Assembly (NCBI GenBank): GCA_035772785.1
Contig: JAOCPU010000011.1
Span: 1 to 64,000 of the forward strand
Length of the DNA stretch: 64,000 bases
Reading direction: 5' to 3'
Source: Phlebiopsis flavidoalba
Lineage: Eukaryota; Basidiomycota; Agaricomycetes; Polyporales; Phanerochaetaceae
The notes beneath the pieces were generated by a model that was not told the DNA's origin, did no database searches, and was given only the letters and a program-made list of their open reading frames with translations. Position numbers and translations under genes: made by a program. Shown here piece after piece: positions 25,135 through 34,961 of the stretch. Positions within the stretch are counted from its first letter, which is position 1, and each line of letters opens with the position of its first letter.

Positions 25135-26052
25135 TCAAAGTAGTTCGCGCCCGCCTGATGTTCGTTTCTTTCGCCAGGTCCGTATGAACGTCTCGAGCAT
25201 CTGTAGAGTGAACGCGGTCTTCGGGTTTTCTCCTGGCCCTGGCCAAAGATTGTGTGCCTTCAGCTGCGTGGCGTCAGGCGTGACGGCGCCCGTCCCGCGG
25301 TCCAGGCATTCGCACAAATGCTACCCGCAATTTGTGCATTCCTCCGTCGGATACGATGCGCATCCGCCCGACCGCTGGAGTTCCGTCTTGCTGGGGCATC
25401 GATTTCCCCCCACATGTCCCCAGTTCCATCGTTATGTTGAGAGCGTCAGCGGCTTCCGTAACCCAGAACCCGCGAGCTTGATACCATTCTTCGACAAAGT
25501 GGAACGGCATTGGGATATGGCTTCGAGGCACAGCATTCTTTGCATAGCGTCGGATGCATGAAGCAGTCGCAACAACGATACCACGTCGTCCCTTCTTTTG
25601 CGCTCCTCCGGCATTTTCCCACACGAGGACGGTCGGGAAATTTTGGACCCCTTTCGTGCGCAAGGAGAACTTCTAACGCCTGTTCAGGCGTAGTTGTCGA
25701 GGAAGTTCTTCATCTCTTCCGAGGGTGTCTGGCCCAATCTTTTAACGCCCCGTATGCATGACCCAATGGTAAAGACTCTACTCACCATGTGCTGCTGTTC
25801 ACCTTCGCTTTCTTCCGTGGATGTTGCCCCTCCGATTCGTCCTCCTGTCCCTTGGGGTTGTGGGGTCTGTGTTCTAGGGGGTATTGCTATCGATACGGTC
25901 CCGTATATCAGCATATAGCACACATGAGCTGACACCCAATGTACCTGGTGTACGGTCTGTACACTGTTGTCCGAACTACGGGCCGTACGGTGGTTCCACC
26001 AGAGGATGTTTAAGTACCTGGTCAAGCTGCTGGCGCTAAAACCATGTCCCAA
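25135..26052 (-). pseudogene. CxC2-like cysteine-cluster protein of a KDZ transposon, fragment
   Basis: The minus strand reads, from 26,052: a low-complexity N-terminus with TPQPQGTGGRIGG, then TPSEEMKNFLDNYA (near 25,690), a cysteine cluster W(Y)RCCDCFMHPTLCKEC (near 25,560), SHIPMPFHFVEEWYQARGFW (25,540-25,470), ITMELGTCGGKSMPQQD, a G-hHxhxVxF segment (MHKLRVAFV), and TPDATQLKAHNLWPGPGE followed by PKTAFTLQMLETF (near 25,210). This is the order of the CxC2 domain that accompanies Kyakuja-Dileera-Zisupton (KDZ) transposases in mushroom genomes: cysteine pairs, H-x-x-P-x-H-x-x-E-W, the GH-C-G strip and 'P-x-TAFT' before the transposase. At least two frame shifts are visible, and the transposase is absent downstream. 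I call it a dead transposon remnant. Confidence 0.75.
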
Positions 26053-26334
26053 ACCGCAAGGTTACTTATACCTAATCGGGTGTTCCCCTCCGGGCAGGGT
26101 TTGCCTCGGGAACTCCTAATCGGGAGACCTGGCCGTCCATAAGCGGCCCAAATAGCCTGCCCTACATAGCCCCGGACAGACCCACAGCAGACTTTTTTTT
26201 TTCGAACGACCGAAAACAATCAGCCGAGCAACGTATATAACCCCAGAATTAGTAATAAAACAGAAAAAAAAGATCAACGGTATCATGCCGCGCATAACAT
26301 TGGAGTCGAAACCGAGCGACAAACTACATGTAAA
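26053..26334. other. Short intergenic gap between KDZ remnant and phosphotransferase
   Basis: Contains two direct CCTAATCGGG words (near 26,071 and 26,116) and a T9 run near 26,191. No gene. Confidence 0.4.
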
Positions 26335-28029
26335 TCACTCTTCGGTCCCATGTCGTCCAAGAACCAATTTGCTTCGAAATTGTCTCGGAGTTCCCCCTCC
26401 GGCATTGCGATCAGCACACTTGAGTTTCACCAGCTCAGCGAGGGCCTTTGCCTTCCTGTGATGTTCGCTAGGGACCCACGTCTCCGTCTCGAAGCCGATC
26501 ATACCTCGTAAGTTTCTCAACATTCTCGTCAGCCAACTGCAGCCGCTCGCTGAAGGCCTTTTGTCTGGACACGTCGTCCTGCTCGAACTTGACGGGGCAC
26601 GGAACGCTCGAACCTGTAATCCCTTTCCAGTTCTCTGTTACTTCGATCAGCAGAGCCTTGAAATCGTGGGTCTCAGCCTCCCAGGGAATACCGGAATTGC
26701 GTACCAGAGGCGGCGGATGAAAGCGGACGCCCCGGTCAGACAGTGCTTTGTGGTGGAGCTGATTGAGCATCCTCTGTGCCTTTGGCGTAATGGTAGTGGG
26801 ACGAGGCGTGCATGATGGACTCCGACCGCTTCCATCAGCTCGGATTCATCCATCTCGTGCGCGTTCTGTGGGAACGACGGTGGAATGAGATTTCACTGCG
26901 AGACCGGGTCATCGTAGTTCTTGGAGTCGGGTCTGGTATACCGGTCATGGAGGAAGCGGGGTAAGATCGAGGGCGTGTTGCCAGTCAAGCAGGCTGACAA
27001 TCTCTAGTTGATCAGATTCTGGAGAGATCGACACCATAACGTTGCTCGGCTGGAGATCAGGGTGGCGGATACAGAGTGTGTGGAGGGATGGGTCCTTGGG
27101 CATGAGTAAGGGGGGCCATGAGAATATAGCGTTCAAGGTTTTCGATATGGTCTAAGGGCGACTGTTCTTTGTACTCGTAAGCTTCTCTTCTTCTACCCCG
27201 TTGGAATGGGAAGCAGAGAGGTCGACCAAAGCGTTTCAGGTAGGTTTATCTCCTTGTGTGCGGCTGCTAAAGAGTGCTTGCCTCTGCGTCTTCATCTATG
27301 ACAGCGACAACGATTAATTTCATAGAGCATGATGAGGTGGCAACAAAGCTGAGTAGAAGACGTACAAGGCCCCCGGTTCACGTCGAGCTGAGACCTCCTC
27401 CCATACCACATATGCAAACCTGACATCTGGCCCGATGCAGAAGCGCTCTCCGTTGAGCAACATCGGGATATCGGGCTTCTTGCCTGCCGTCTTCTCCAAG
27501 TCGTCAGCATAGTAGAGGCTTCCACCAGCCGGAAAGGAGATAGACATAACGAGGGACTCGAGTTGAACAAGCTGACGCAAGACAGAGGCGAGCTGCGCTT
27601 CCTTCAGGTTCATACACACGTCCGTGAGCTTCGTACCCCTTCACAAACTCCATGAAGATATACTCTGTCTTTGCGGCATTGTACCCGAAGTAGTTCTGCG
27701 GAGAGAGTAGCCGTACACCTTGGGAATTGGTAGACCTTGGTCGCGGAGAAAGGCCATCGTGGCGACCTCGCTCGCCACAGCGTAGATACTTGGGCTGCGT
27801 GACGGGATACGGGATGCGAGCAATCATCTGGGAAACCCGTCGTGCATAGTGAGGAGATAGATACGATTGAAGCCGCCCTCGTCGAGCTTCTCCATAGTGG
27901 CGACGTCCTCAGCCGACCGATCGACTGACTGTGCGGCAAGTTGACAGAGGGCTCTTCGACGTCAAATTCAAGCTTGCGTTCTGCGAGACGGAGATTGTTG
28001 TTGACGCTATGAAATACGGCTATAGACAT
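26335..28029 (-). CDS. APH/choline-kinase-fold phosphotransferase (aminoglycoside-phosphotransferase-like, fungal)
   Basis: A kinase-fold phosphotransferase of the APH family, common and mostly uncharacterised in fungi. From a start at 28,027-28,029: RLAERKLEFDVE, then KLDEGGFNRIYLL (glycine-rich nucleotide loop, near 27,870), MIARIPYPVTQPKY (the lysine-containing strand is expected here), EVATMAFLRDQGLPIPKVYGYS (27,770-27,705), TEYIFMEFVKG (hinge, near 27,650), MNLKEAQLASVLRQLVQLES, GSLYYADDLE, FCIGPDVRFAYVVWEE, then HPDLQPSNVMVS (Brenner-type catalytic motif, HxDxxxxN, near 27,050) and VSLLDWQHA (metal-binding Asp, near 26,985), and a C-terminal helical part ending GTPRQFRSKLVLGRHG. Catalytic residues are present. 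About four frame breaks. Substrate unknown; clinical aminoglycoside resistance is not implied. Confidence 0.8.
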
Positions 28030-28800
28030 AGGCCATATACCAAATCAGGCAGAATGGCATTTTATGTACGACTTACAGCCATAATCCCGATGTGTAGTTG
28101 AAAAACTACGTCAGTGGCGGCGCTCTGTATGCTCGAGATTGCACGACGTGGCACGGCTGCAGTTGAGCGATTCGAGCGGAGCTAAAGACCAGCGAAGAAA
28201 ATCGTGCTGGACGCAACAAGGAGATTAAGTTTCTGCAGAGTAACCTGGTATGTGTTAGGGAATACGGCATTAGTCTAAGGTTGTGGGTGCAGAGAAAGAG
28301 GTTGTTCCGACATTTCGCGTTGTCGCGCCCTGACGCGCCTTGAAGCAGATTGATGCGCCCTCTTCCTTGCTAAAGCGCTAATAGCCAAATGACGTCATGT
28401 GCACAACTATTTCTTCCTCACGTTTCTTTTTACATTGTCTCATAAGTCCGATCATTTGTTAGAAGATATTTTTTTGCTCCTCTCGCTAAATGATGCATTT
28501 CTAGACTCATTATGTCGGTTTGCAGGTTCATTGAACGTTCATGAGTAGCAACGCTTTTACTCAATATCAGGTAGAGACAAGGTTTGATACGCACAACCGA
28601 TACTTAGCGAAAACTTATTCCGTACGGTGAACACCTGGCACACTATGTACAGATAATCGCGTCTCAGCTATCAGTATGTGCGGACATACTGCTGGAGACT
28701 GGTCTTGAAATGAATTGAATGTATTGCAATCTCTGCATGAGCACGTCACAGCCAACCTGTTACTTTCAAAGACTCTTAGTCTATTGTTTGCTAGTGCAGT
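28030..28800. other. Intergenic, AT-rich; nothing recognised
   Basis: No coherent frame, RNA or repeat seen between the phosphotransferase start and the end of paralogue 3. Confidence 0.45.
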
Positions 28801-30509
28801 TCAAAGGCTGAAACCTCTCAAGCAGCCACCTGTCATCCAGCGTCCACCATCGACATCCCGACCGCCGAACAATTCAAGCCCCTCTACCAGAGCCAACTTC
28901 GTCGCACAAACACTATCCAAGCTCTCTCCCATCGTCGTCCGCCGCCACAGCACCACAGTAAGCCCCAGTAAAACCACTGCCCACACGCCCAACAACACCA
29001 GCGCAGCGACGACTAAAAAACCTCGGCTCCCCCCGCGTGCGAACTCTCCGCCGAGACAGTGACATAGCCCGTCGCGGAATACACCACGCGCAGACGAGCG
29101 GCTCAACAGCGCAAGCGCGTTCGCGCTATGCGCGACCGCCGCGCCACAGCGATTCGGCGTAGTCCTCGGGCGTGGGCGTTGCTCCACGGCGCGGAGCCGC
29201 GGCGTGGTGTAGCCGATCATGCGGAAGACGCGCTCGGTCTCGTCAAAGGGGAGGTAATCGCCTGAGAGGTCGGAAAGCTGTGTGATCGTTGCGTAGAGCG
29301 GATGGATAGGCGGCACGCCGGTGGGGGACCAGGTGCTCAGTGTGTGGTTTGATGGTGTAGTTTGTGTGTAGGTTGAGTGTGCGGCCGTGGAGCGTGGCGA
29401 GGCCGGCGGGTGGCGTTGGCGGAGCAGGTTACGAGAGCGAAGGCGGGCGATCCTGGCTGCATTTTTGCGCTCGATTCTTCCATTCGGAAGAGCGAAGACG
29501 CGAAGGAGACACTGTTTTGTCTCTCTTTGGGTTGATTGGACTATTACCCGGGATCGTTTGAGCAAAAAGAGACGTTGAGATGCAAGTACTGGGGATGAGC
29601 AAGAAGAAAGCCACCGTATCTCGCACCATCGGGATAGTATTCGGTGCATAGGGCCTCGAAGTCTTTCTCCATGGATCTCAAGGCACGACAGCCGCCCTGC
29701 AGGCGGACCCCGGGAAGGGACGTGCATCCATGTTTTGAGTATCCCCGGCAAAGAGGAAGTCATTTGTGACGGCATCGCGAGAGGGTTCTGCTGCGGGAAC
29801 AAACGTGCTCTCGTTGAACAGGTCCATGATACCATCGCCAGTCGCCCATGCAGAGCTAGCTTACGGCCATCTGAGCAAAGGGGTCCAGTGTAACGAGCCT
29901 TGACGGGGTAAGTAGTAGAAGTGCGAACGTGCGGCTGAAGGTGATATCCATTGACTGGATGGGATATGCGCGGTTGAGAACAAGCGGTGTGACCAGAGCA
30001 TTGATGACGGTCAAGACAAAGATCACGAATGTTGGTGAGGACAGATACACTCAATGTGAGTATTTTTCCACATTACGAGTACAATTCCAACGGGACCGGC
30101 CCACTTTCGGTCCGCGAGCCAGAACATTTCAAGCCAAGTGCGTGGCCCATATTTGGAGGGATGTATAGCAGAGACTGCAAGGCGGCTGAGGTGGAGGGCC
30201 GTGACGGGGACATGTCCTTGGGCCAAGACGGTGAAGAGTATATTCGGGAGCCCATCGTTGCTGAGGTACCAAGACGGGTCAACCGCAAGTCGTGACGCCA
30301 CGACGGATTGCTCAAGAAGGACAACTTCTCCTGCAATGAATACCATCCACAAGCACTAACAGACGAGGCTTGAAGGAGTGATAGTACGCATGTACGGTGT
30401 CGTCCGACGGCGATTGGGTATTCAACAGCTTCTCTTGCAATGATGTATTCGAAACTGGACGCGGATCGAGCGACAATGAGTCATCAGCAAGGTCCTTGAG
30501 CGACATCAA
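28801..30509 (-). CDS. Uncharacterised basidiomycete membrane protein, paralogue 3 of 3
   Basis: Start near 30,509 (MMSLKDLADDSLS or the next Met). First helix VFIAGEVVLLEQS, then SWYLSNDGLPNILFTVLAQG, HVPVTALHLSRLAVSAI, GPRTWLEMFWLADRKWAGP (30,170-30,090), a helix region with LTVINALVTPLVLNRAYPIQ (near 29,970), a soluble part, TGVPPIHPLYATITQLSDLS and ETERVFRMIGYTT (29,320-29,210), VAHSANALALLSRSS (near 29,110), final helix VAALVLLGVWAVVLLGLTVV (near 28,970), and a C-terminal tail to the stop at 28,801. The C-terminal third is open in one frame; the N-terminal part is in another. Of the three paralogues this one keeps the WLEMFWLAD and ND-GLP blocks best. An exceptionally long open frame (28,801-30,054) is only partly the true frame. 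Function unknown. Confidence 0.7.
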
Positions 30510-31240
30510 AGAGCCCTGAGAGCTAGAAACTGAAGAGATGAGTTCGTTTAGATACGGTCGAAAACGGCCGATTTAACCATACCTTGCACACAACGTTGTG
30601 ATATGGAGAAGAGCTGGCTAGGTAGCGGCCCTCAAAGCAACCTCACGACGGCGTATATCCCACAATATCACGCACTGGGCGCTGGGCGCGACTACTTGTG
30701 TCAATGCCTTGGACCAAGAGGCCTCGAAACATTGTTGAGAGATCAAGCTCTTGACAGGATGAAAGGGTCAATGAACTGAAAAGTTCGCTTGAGACGGTTG
30801 CATCAGGGTCATAGCTGCCAGCATCAGAGTACTTACGGCAAGCGAGCGCACTCGACGTCGTCAAGAGCATAGCAAGAACGAGCTAACTATGAGAAGTAGC
30901 GACAAAGTGTCAAGAGCCTGTACTGTAGTGCAAGAAATGTTGGGGATGTTGAGCCGCCATCGCGAATGCCGAGGCTGATGAGGAAAACTAGGTCAAACAC
31001 GTACTGAGCGGGTACTTCCTTCGTGGTGTCGAGGGACCGCTGTGGTCCTCGTTCACGACCGCATATAAAAGATTCGGTGAAAAAAAAGGCACCTTCGACG
31101 CCCTTTTATCCTCCCTCAACGCTTTTTCTTATGACCATAAATGAGACCAATGATACCGTCCATCACGCTGCAAGTGAGGAGATGGGAGGAGAGAGGTAAA
31201 GGCGGCAAAGCGCGCCGTCGGGGCCGGTGTTTGAGAGGAT
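30510..31240 (-). other. Intergenic with a possible small secreted-protein gene
   Basis: At 30,643-30,870 (minus) an open frame of 75 codons starts MLLTTSSALACRK; a GTAAGT donor follows directly (cgtaagt) and an intron ending ctcaag is plausible, which would leave a short signal-peptide-like N-terminus. Nothing else was recognised. A TATAAAA sequence lies near 31,063 on the plus strand and might belong to the original promoter of the HNT1-like gene. Low confidence. Confidence 0.25.
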
Positions 31241-31248
31241 AGCCCGAG
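31241..31248. repeat. Target-site duplication, left copy
   Basis: AGCCCGAG directly before the left terminal inverted repeat; an identical octamer follows the right one at 32,121-32,128. Confidence 0.9.
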
Positions 31249-32120
31249 AGGCCCCCTGCATATCCCCCATACGGTATATATCGGTATGCGGGTACAAACC
31301 GGCCGCCCCGGAGGGCGGCCCTCCGAAAAATTATGGGGGTACAAAGGCCGGAATTTCGGGCCTGAGGACCGCGCTTTTGTGCGGGGGTACAAACGGCCGG
31401 CCACGCGGGGGTCCTGCCGCGATCCGGGCACAAGCCGCCTTGGGTAAGCAGGCTCGGCGCTTGTAACCGACGCACCACGGGCATCCCGGGGCGGCCGCCG
31501 GTGCTGTTCTTGACATCAACCGACCCATTTTGAGAAAGAATTAGCGTAAATCTAGTCTCCGTGTGAACCGTGGCTGACCATATCAGGCATGTGACGACAG
31601 TCGAATGTGTAAATCTCATGTTTTCATAGGATATTTGTAGCATATGCATCCCTCCTCTAATGCAACATGCATACTACAGCTACTTCTCATTCATACACAT
31701 ATCATTGATCCAAGTATGTCTCACGCTTTCTCCCATCTTTCAAGGATGCCATGAAGGCGCGGAGGAAATCCACAGTCATGGTGTGAGCAGTACTCCCAAG
31801 TCACTAGCACTTGACAAGTTCGCGTCTGAAAGCTTCAATAAATGTCTCGATATGCATGTGAGGGTTATCTCTAAGGCTTCAGCAAGTATATAATGCCTCT
31901 CCGGCAATTATAATAATATTTTTACCATTTCCCAGCGATTTTCTAATATAATTTTGATTTTCCAAGCGATTTTTTGAGGATATATGCGGTCTGCGGGTAC
32001 ACAAATTGTCCCTTCGGGGGCTGCCGAGCACCATCCGGGTACAAATGGGACCAAATGCATCTCCGGGTACAAGCCGGCACGGGGCTCTCGACCCTCTTCG
32101 GGGGGATATGCAGGGGGCCT
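31249..32120. mobile_element. Non-autonomous DNA transposon (MITE-like), 872 bp, perfect 20-bp TIRs and 8-bp TSD
   Basis: The left end 31,249-31,268 reads AGGCCCCCTGCATATCCCCC. The right end 32,101-32,120 is its exact reverse complement. Both ends are flanked by AGCCCGAG. The interior has no long conserved frame and no transposase motif, so mobility would depend on an enzyme elsewhere. Eight-base duplications are known for hAT elements and also for some other superfamilies; the TIR sequence does not let me choose. The KDZ remnant 5 kb away makes KDZ an alternative donor. GC-rich ends (31,249-31,500 and 31,980-32,120) enclose an AT-rich middle (31,530-31,980). Perfect TIRs and TSDs argue for recent insertion. 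It lies 78 bp upstream of the HNT1-like start codon. Confidence 0.9.
31290..32077 (+). repeat. Seven GGGTACAA-type subterminal boxes in one orientation
   Basis: Left cluster: GGGTACAAACCGG at 31,290, GGGTACAAAGGCCGG at 31,337, GGGTACAAACGGCCGG at 31,385, and the variant GGGCACAAGCC at 31,426. Right cluster: GGGTACACAAA at 31,995, GGGTACAAATGGG at 32,038, GGGTACAAGCCGG at 32,065. All are on the plus strand, spaced about 27-48 bases within clusters, and confined to the two GC-rich ends of the transposon. They probably are transposase-binding subterminal repeats (inference). Confidence 0.75.
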
Positions 32121-32128
32121 AGCCCGAG
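32121..32128. repeat. Target-site duplication, right copy
   Basis: AGCCCGAG directly after the right terminal inverted repeat, identical to 31,241-31,248. Confidence 0.9.
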
Positions 32129-32198
32129 TAGCCGACCTCAGGCTGTTTCTCCCACTGCTGCTTCACCTTCGACATTCACTTCGACCTCCACCTCCGCC

Positions 32199-32839
32199 AT
32201 GGCCACCAAGTCAGTTCTTATTTTAGTTAGCCATAGCTCACAGTGCTGAGATATGGTCTGCTAGGTCACTCGCGTCGTGCATCTTCTGCAAGATCATCAA
32301 GGGTACGTAGTGCTGCTCCTGAGGCGTGGATAGAAAGAATAACGCTTGTTCAGGGTGAGATCCCGAGCTACAAGCTCGTAGAGACAGACCTCGTTTACTC
32401 TTTCCTCGACATCGGCCCCCTCTCGAAGGGCCACGCGCTCATCATCCCCAAATGTGCGTCCCCTAGCCTCTAATCGCCATGTATCCCCAATGACCGGGAC
32501 TCCTTCCCAGACCACGCCGAGAAGCTGCACGAGCTCCCCGACGAATAACCTCTCTGCTGCACTCCCCGCAACCAAGAAGATCGCGCTCGCACTCGGTGTC
32601 GAGAACTACAACCTTCTCCAGGTGCGCGGCTCACACTCATGATTACTCGCGTGTAGAGCTGACGGCGGTGTTAGAACAACGGGCGTATCGCGCACCAGGT
32701 CGTCGACCATGTGCACTTCCACGTCATCCCGAAGCCGAGCGCGTCCGAAGAGGAGGGCCTGGTGATCGGCTGGCCGACGCAGAAACCGTCCCAGGAGGAG
32801 CTCAAGGCGCTGCAGGAGGAGTTGTTGTCGAAACTCTGA
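32199..32839 (+). CDS. HNT1: HIT-family nucleotide hydrolase (HNT1/HINT-like)
   Basis: A histidine-triad purine nucleoside phosphoramidase-type protein, about 140 residues. Exon 1 is 32,199-32,209 (ATGGCCACCAA), intron to 32,264, then SLASCIFCKIIKG with the N-terminal C-x-x-C typical of the HINT branch; after a second intron (about 303-353 of the 32,000s), EIPSYKLVETDLVYSFLDIG and SKGHALIIPK; a third intron ends near 32,517; then HAEKLHELPDE and LSAALPATKKIALALG, VENYNLLQ; a fourth intron; then NNGRIAHQVVDHVHFHVIPK with the catalytic H-x-H-x-H (near 32,715) and a C-terminus LKALQEELLSKL, stop at 32,837-32,839. Two one-base insertions are evident: an extra G at the exon 2 donor (GGG, 32,301-32,303) and an extra A in GAATAACC (near 32,546). 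A fresh transposon occupies its immediate 5' flank. Confidence 0.9.
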
Positions 32840-33034
32840 GGATATCACATAGAGAGAAATGAAAGAGAAATATGTAAATATGTATAGTACTGAAGTGCTC
32901 TGGAACCGAATTACTTGACGCGGTCGGATCGACTCGGTCTGATAGGTCTTCTCGCGTGGAAGTCAAAGTGTCGTAGGAAACAGGGAATATGATAAAGAGC
33001 GATGTATGGACCCAAGTGAGATACAAAACAGTGT

Positions 33035-34465
33035 TCAAGCTTCGACAGATAAACCTTCCATAGCAACATCTGCGAGATCCTTGTCCGCCTTGGCCTGCTG
33101 ACGGACAGCAGCTTTGCTCTTGAGCTCTGCTATCTCGCCTTCAAGCTTGGACTGAGCGCCCCTGTCAGCAAGAAAGCGATCACAAATTGCACAGACTTAC
33201 TATCGACGACGTCAGGTCATCCTTGTTGAATATAGAGTAGCCCGGCTTTTGGGGCTTGCTTTCGAGGTTTTTGTTTTCCTGCGGGACGGATCAGGGAATG
33301 GTGGAGTACCAAGAAGTTGGAGTACACACCAAACGCCGCGTGCATGAAAAATCTCGTTCATGAACTCGTGATTCCTCCTGTACCGCGCCATCGCCAACGC
33401 CTTGACAGAGATCGACTCGGCGTCCTCTGCACAGACAATTAGACGTTGTGACGTAGACTGTGCAGGGACCACATACCGTCCGGATCTTCCGCCTCAATAC
33501 GCGGCGGACTCCACCTGCTGGGGGTGCGCCATACGGCTTTGCCCTCGCTACGCTCTCTCATCAGCCTCACACTACGACACTTTGAGTATTGACACACGCA
33601 CCCCGTGACGTGCGCTGCCACTCCTGTCGCGCTCGCGGTGCGGGTTGCGGCGCTCCCATCGCCTCAGCCCATCTGGGCTGTTCTGCTGCGCGAGCATCGC
33701 AGCCTGCATGTTCCCGTAGGGCACGCCACCGAGCGCACATCACGCCGCGCTCCATGCCAGGTGGGAAGACTCCTTCTGGCCCGCGCGGGTCGCCGTGAGG
33801 ACGAACATTGCGGGTTCGTTTGGAGGCCGCAGCGGGAAGGGTCGTACGGGCTGGTTCAGGAAGGGGCGATCGCTGGTACGTGGTTAGCAAGCGTGCGGCA
33901 GGGAAACGGAAGGGGCATACGCGATAGCTTGACCACGCGTGTAGTGGATGTGAGAAAAAGTTGGGGGGTGTCCACCTTTGATGAGACGGTAGCGACGTCG
34001 GATCCTGGACGCGACTTGTTCATGCATGGGCAGGAAGCCGAACTTGATTTCAGAGAACTCGAGCTCCTGTGACGCGTCAGAATGTGAAGAAAACACGAGA
34101 ATGAGTTCGCGTACTCGACCGGGGCCCACAGGTATCGTGTATCTCTGCTCCTGTTCTTGATAGCGTAGCCCGTCTGACTTGGAACTGCATTTGCGGTGCG
34201 TACGAAAATGAGCAATATTTGCCGTCTACGAGAGAGAAAGCACGGTCAGGAATACGTCGTCAATACTACACGGAATTCAACATACTATCTCTGCCATGAC
34301 TTACCAGCTGGTCTGTCGATATAGCTCCAGTGAAAATGGCGTTGTCTGCGCAGTCGAGGAGTGCGCGGAGGAGCAATTGTACAGCAGCTTCATGTGTGAG
34401 GTTGTTGGTGTGCCCAAGATTCTCGGGATACCTCAGACACACATCCCATCGTTTGCCCCTTGCAT
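33035..34465 (-). CDS. ssr4: Ssr4-like subunit of SWI/SNF and RSC chromatin remodelling complexes
   Basis: From a start at 34,463-34,465: MQGANDGM, CLRYPENLG (two extra bases break the frame between them), HEAAVQLLLRALLDCADNAI, an intron with a GTAAGT donor (near 34,305), then QILLIFVRTANAVPS, DGLRYQEQEQRYTIPVGPGR (34,180-34,130), LEFSEIKFGFLPMHEQVASR and RRRYRLIKGGHP (34,070-33,970), YTRGQAIAYAPSV, a low-complexity part with FPPGM and a Gln/Ala/Arg-rich stretch (33,790-33,640), then DAESISVKALAMARYRRNHE (33,420-33,365), SKPQKPGYSIFNKDDL (near 33,240), and a C-terminal coiled coil (KLEGEIAELKSKAAVRQQAK) ending MEGLSVEA, stop at 33,035-33,037. This matches the N-terminal Ssr4 domain plus the RYRRNH region as I know them. 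It is convergent with the HIT gene, 196 bp apart. Frame breaks present; nuclear role inferred from family. Confidence 0.65.
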
Positions 34466-34961
34466 ACTTGTGACCGCGACCCGAGATAAATAATGCGGAG
34501 CAGGTGAAAATGGTGAGACAGGAGACTGGTGGTGCAGGTGACCACGGCGGCAGAGAAGGAGGAGTCGACCGTGGGAAGGTGTTGTGGCCGTTCCGGCGAA
34601 CCAGTGCCCAGAATAGGTTAGGGTTGGGGATATGATCCCATCACCCCTGCGGGATCTTTAAACTCCGCGGGTCATGATTGAGTGAATTCTCTCACAAATG
34701 GGCGGGGGGGGAAGGCAGTTTCCCGGCTCCTGATGTTGCTCCCTCCGCAGTTGGGGTGTGCATCCGCTGACATCCGTCCCGACTTTAACTTTCCCTCCTG
34801 CCTACCACCTCCTGCTCCGCACAGACGCACACCCCTCCTCGCCGCCCTTTGAATGCAAAACAGAAACATCTCCTCTTTTTTTCCGACTGCAAAGCTATGA
34901 GCAAACCGACCGCAGGCGCGAGCTGCCCGCCATCTTCACTCACACGGATGACCACAACGCC
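34466..34961. promoter_or_regulatory. Divergent promoter region between Ssr4-like and kinase genes
   Basis: About 0.5 kb between two divergently transcribed genes, so it must hold both promoters. No clear TATA box; pyrimidine-rich tracts near 34,780-34,880 precede the kinase start. Confidence 0.4.

Noticed and set aside
26335..28029. Phosphotransferase as a horizontally acquired antibiotic-resistance gene
   Set aside because: The motif layout and introns or frame structure fit the large native fungal APH-fold family; nothing points to a bacterial origin.
28801..30054. A single 417-codon open frame on the minus strand as one protein
   Set aside because: Only its C-terminal third matches the membrane-protein family; the N-terminal part is an out-of-frame reading of the same gene, shown by comparison with the other two paralogues.
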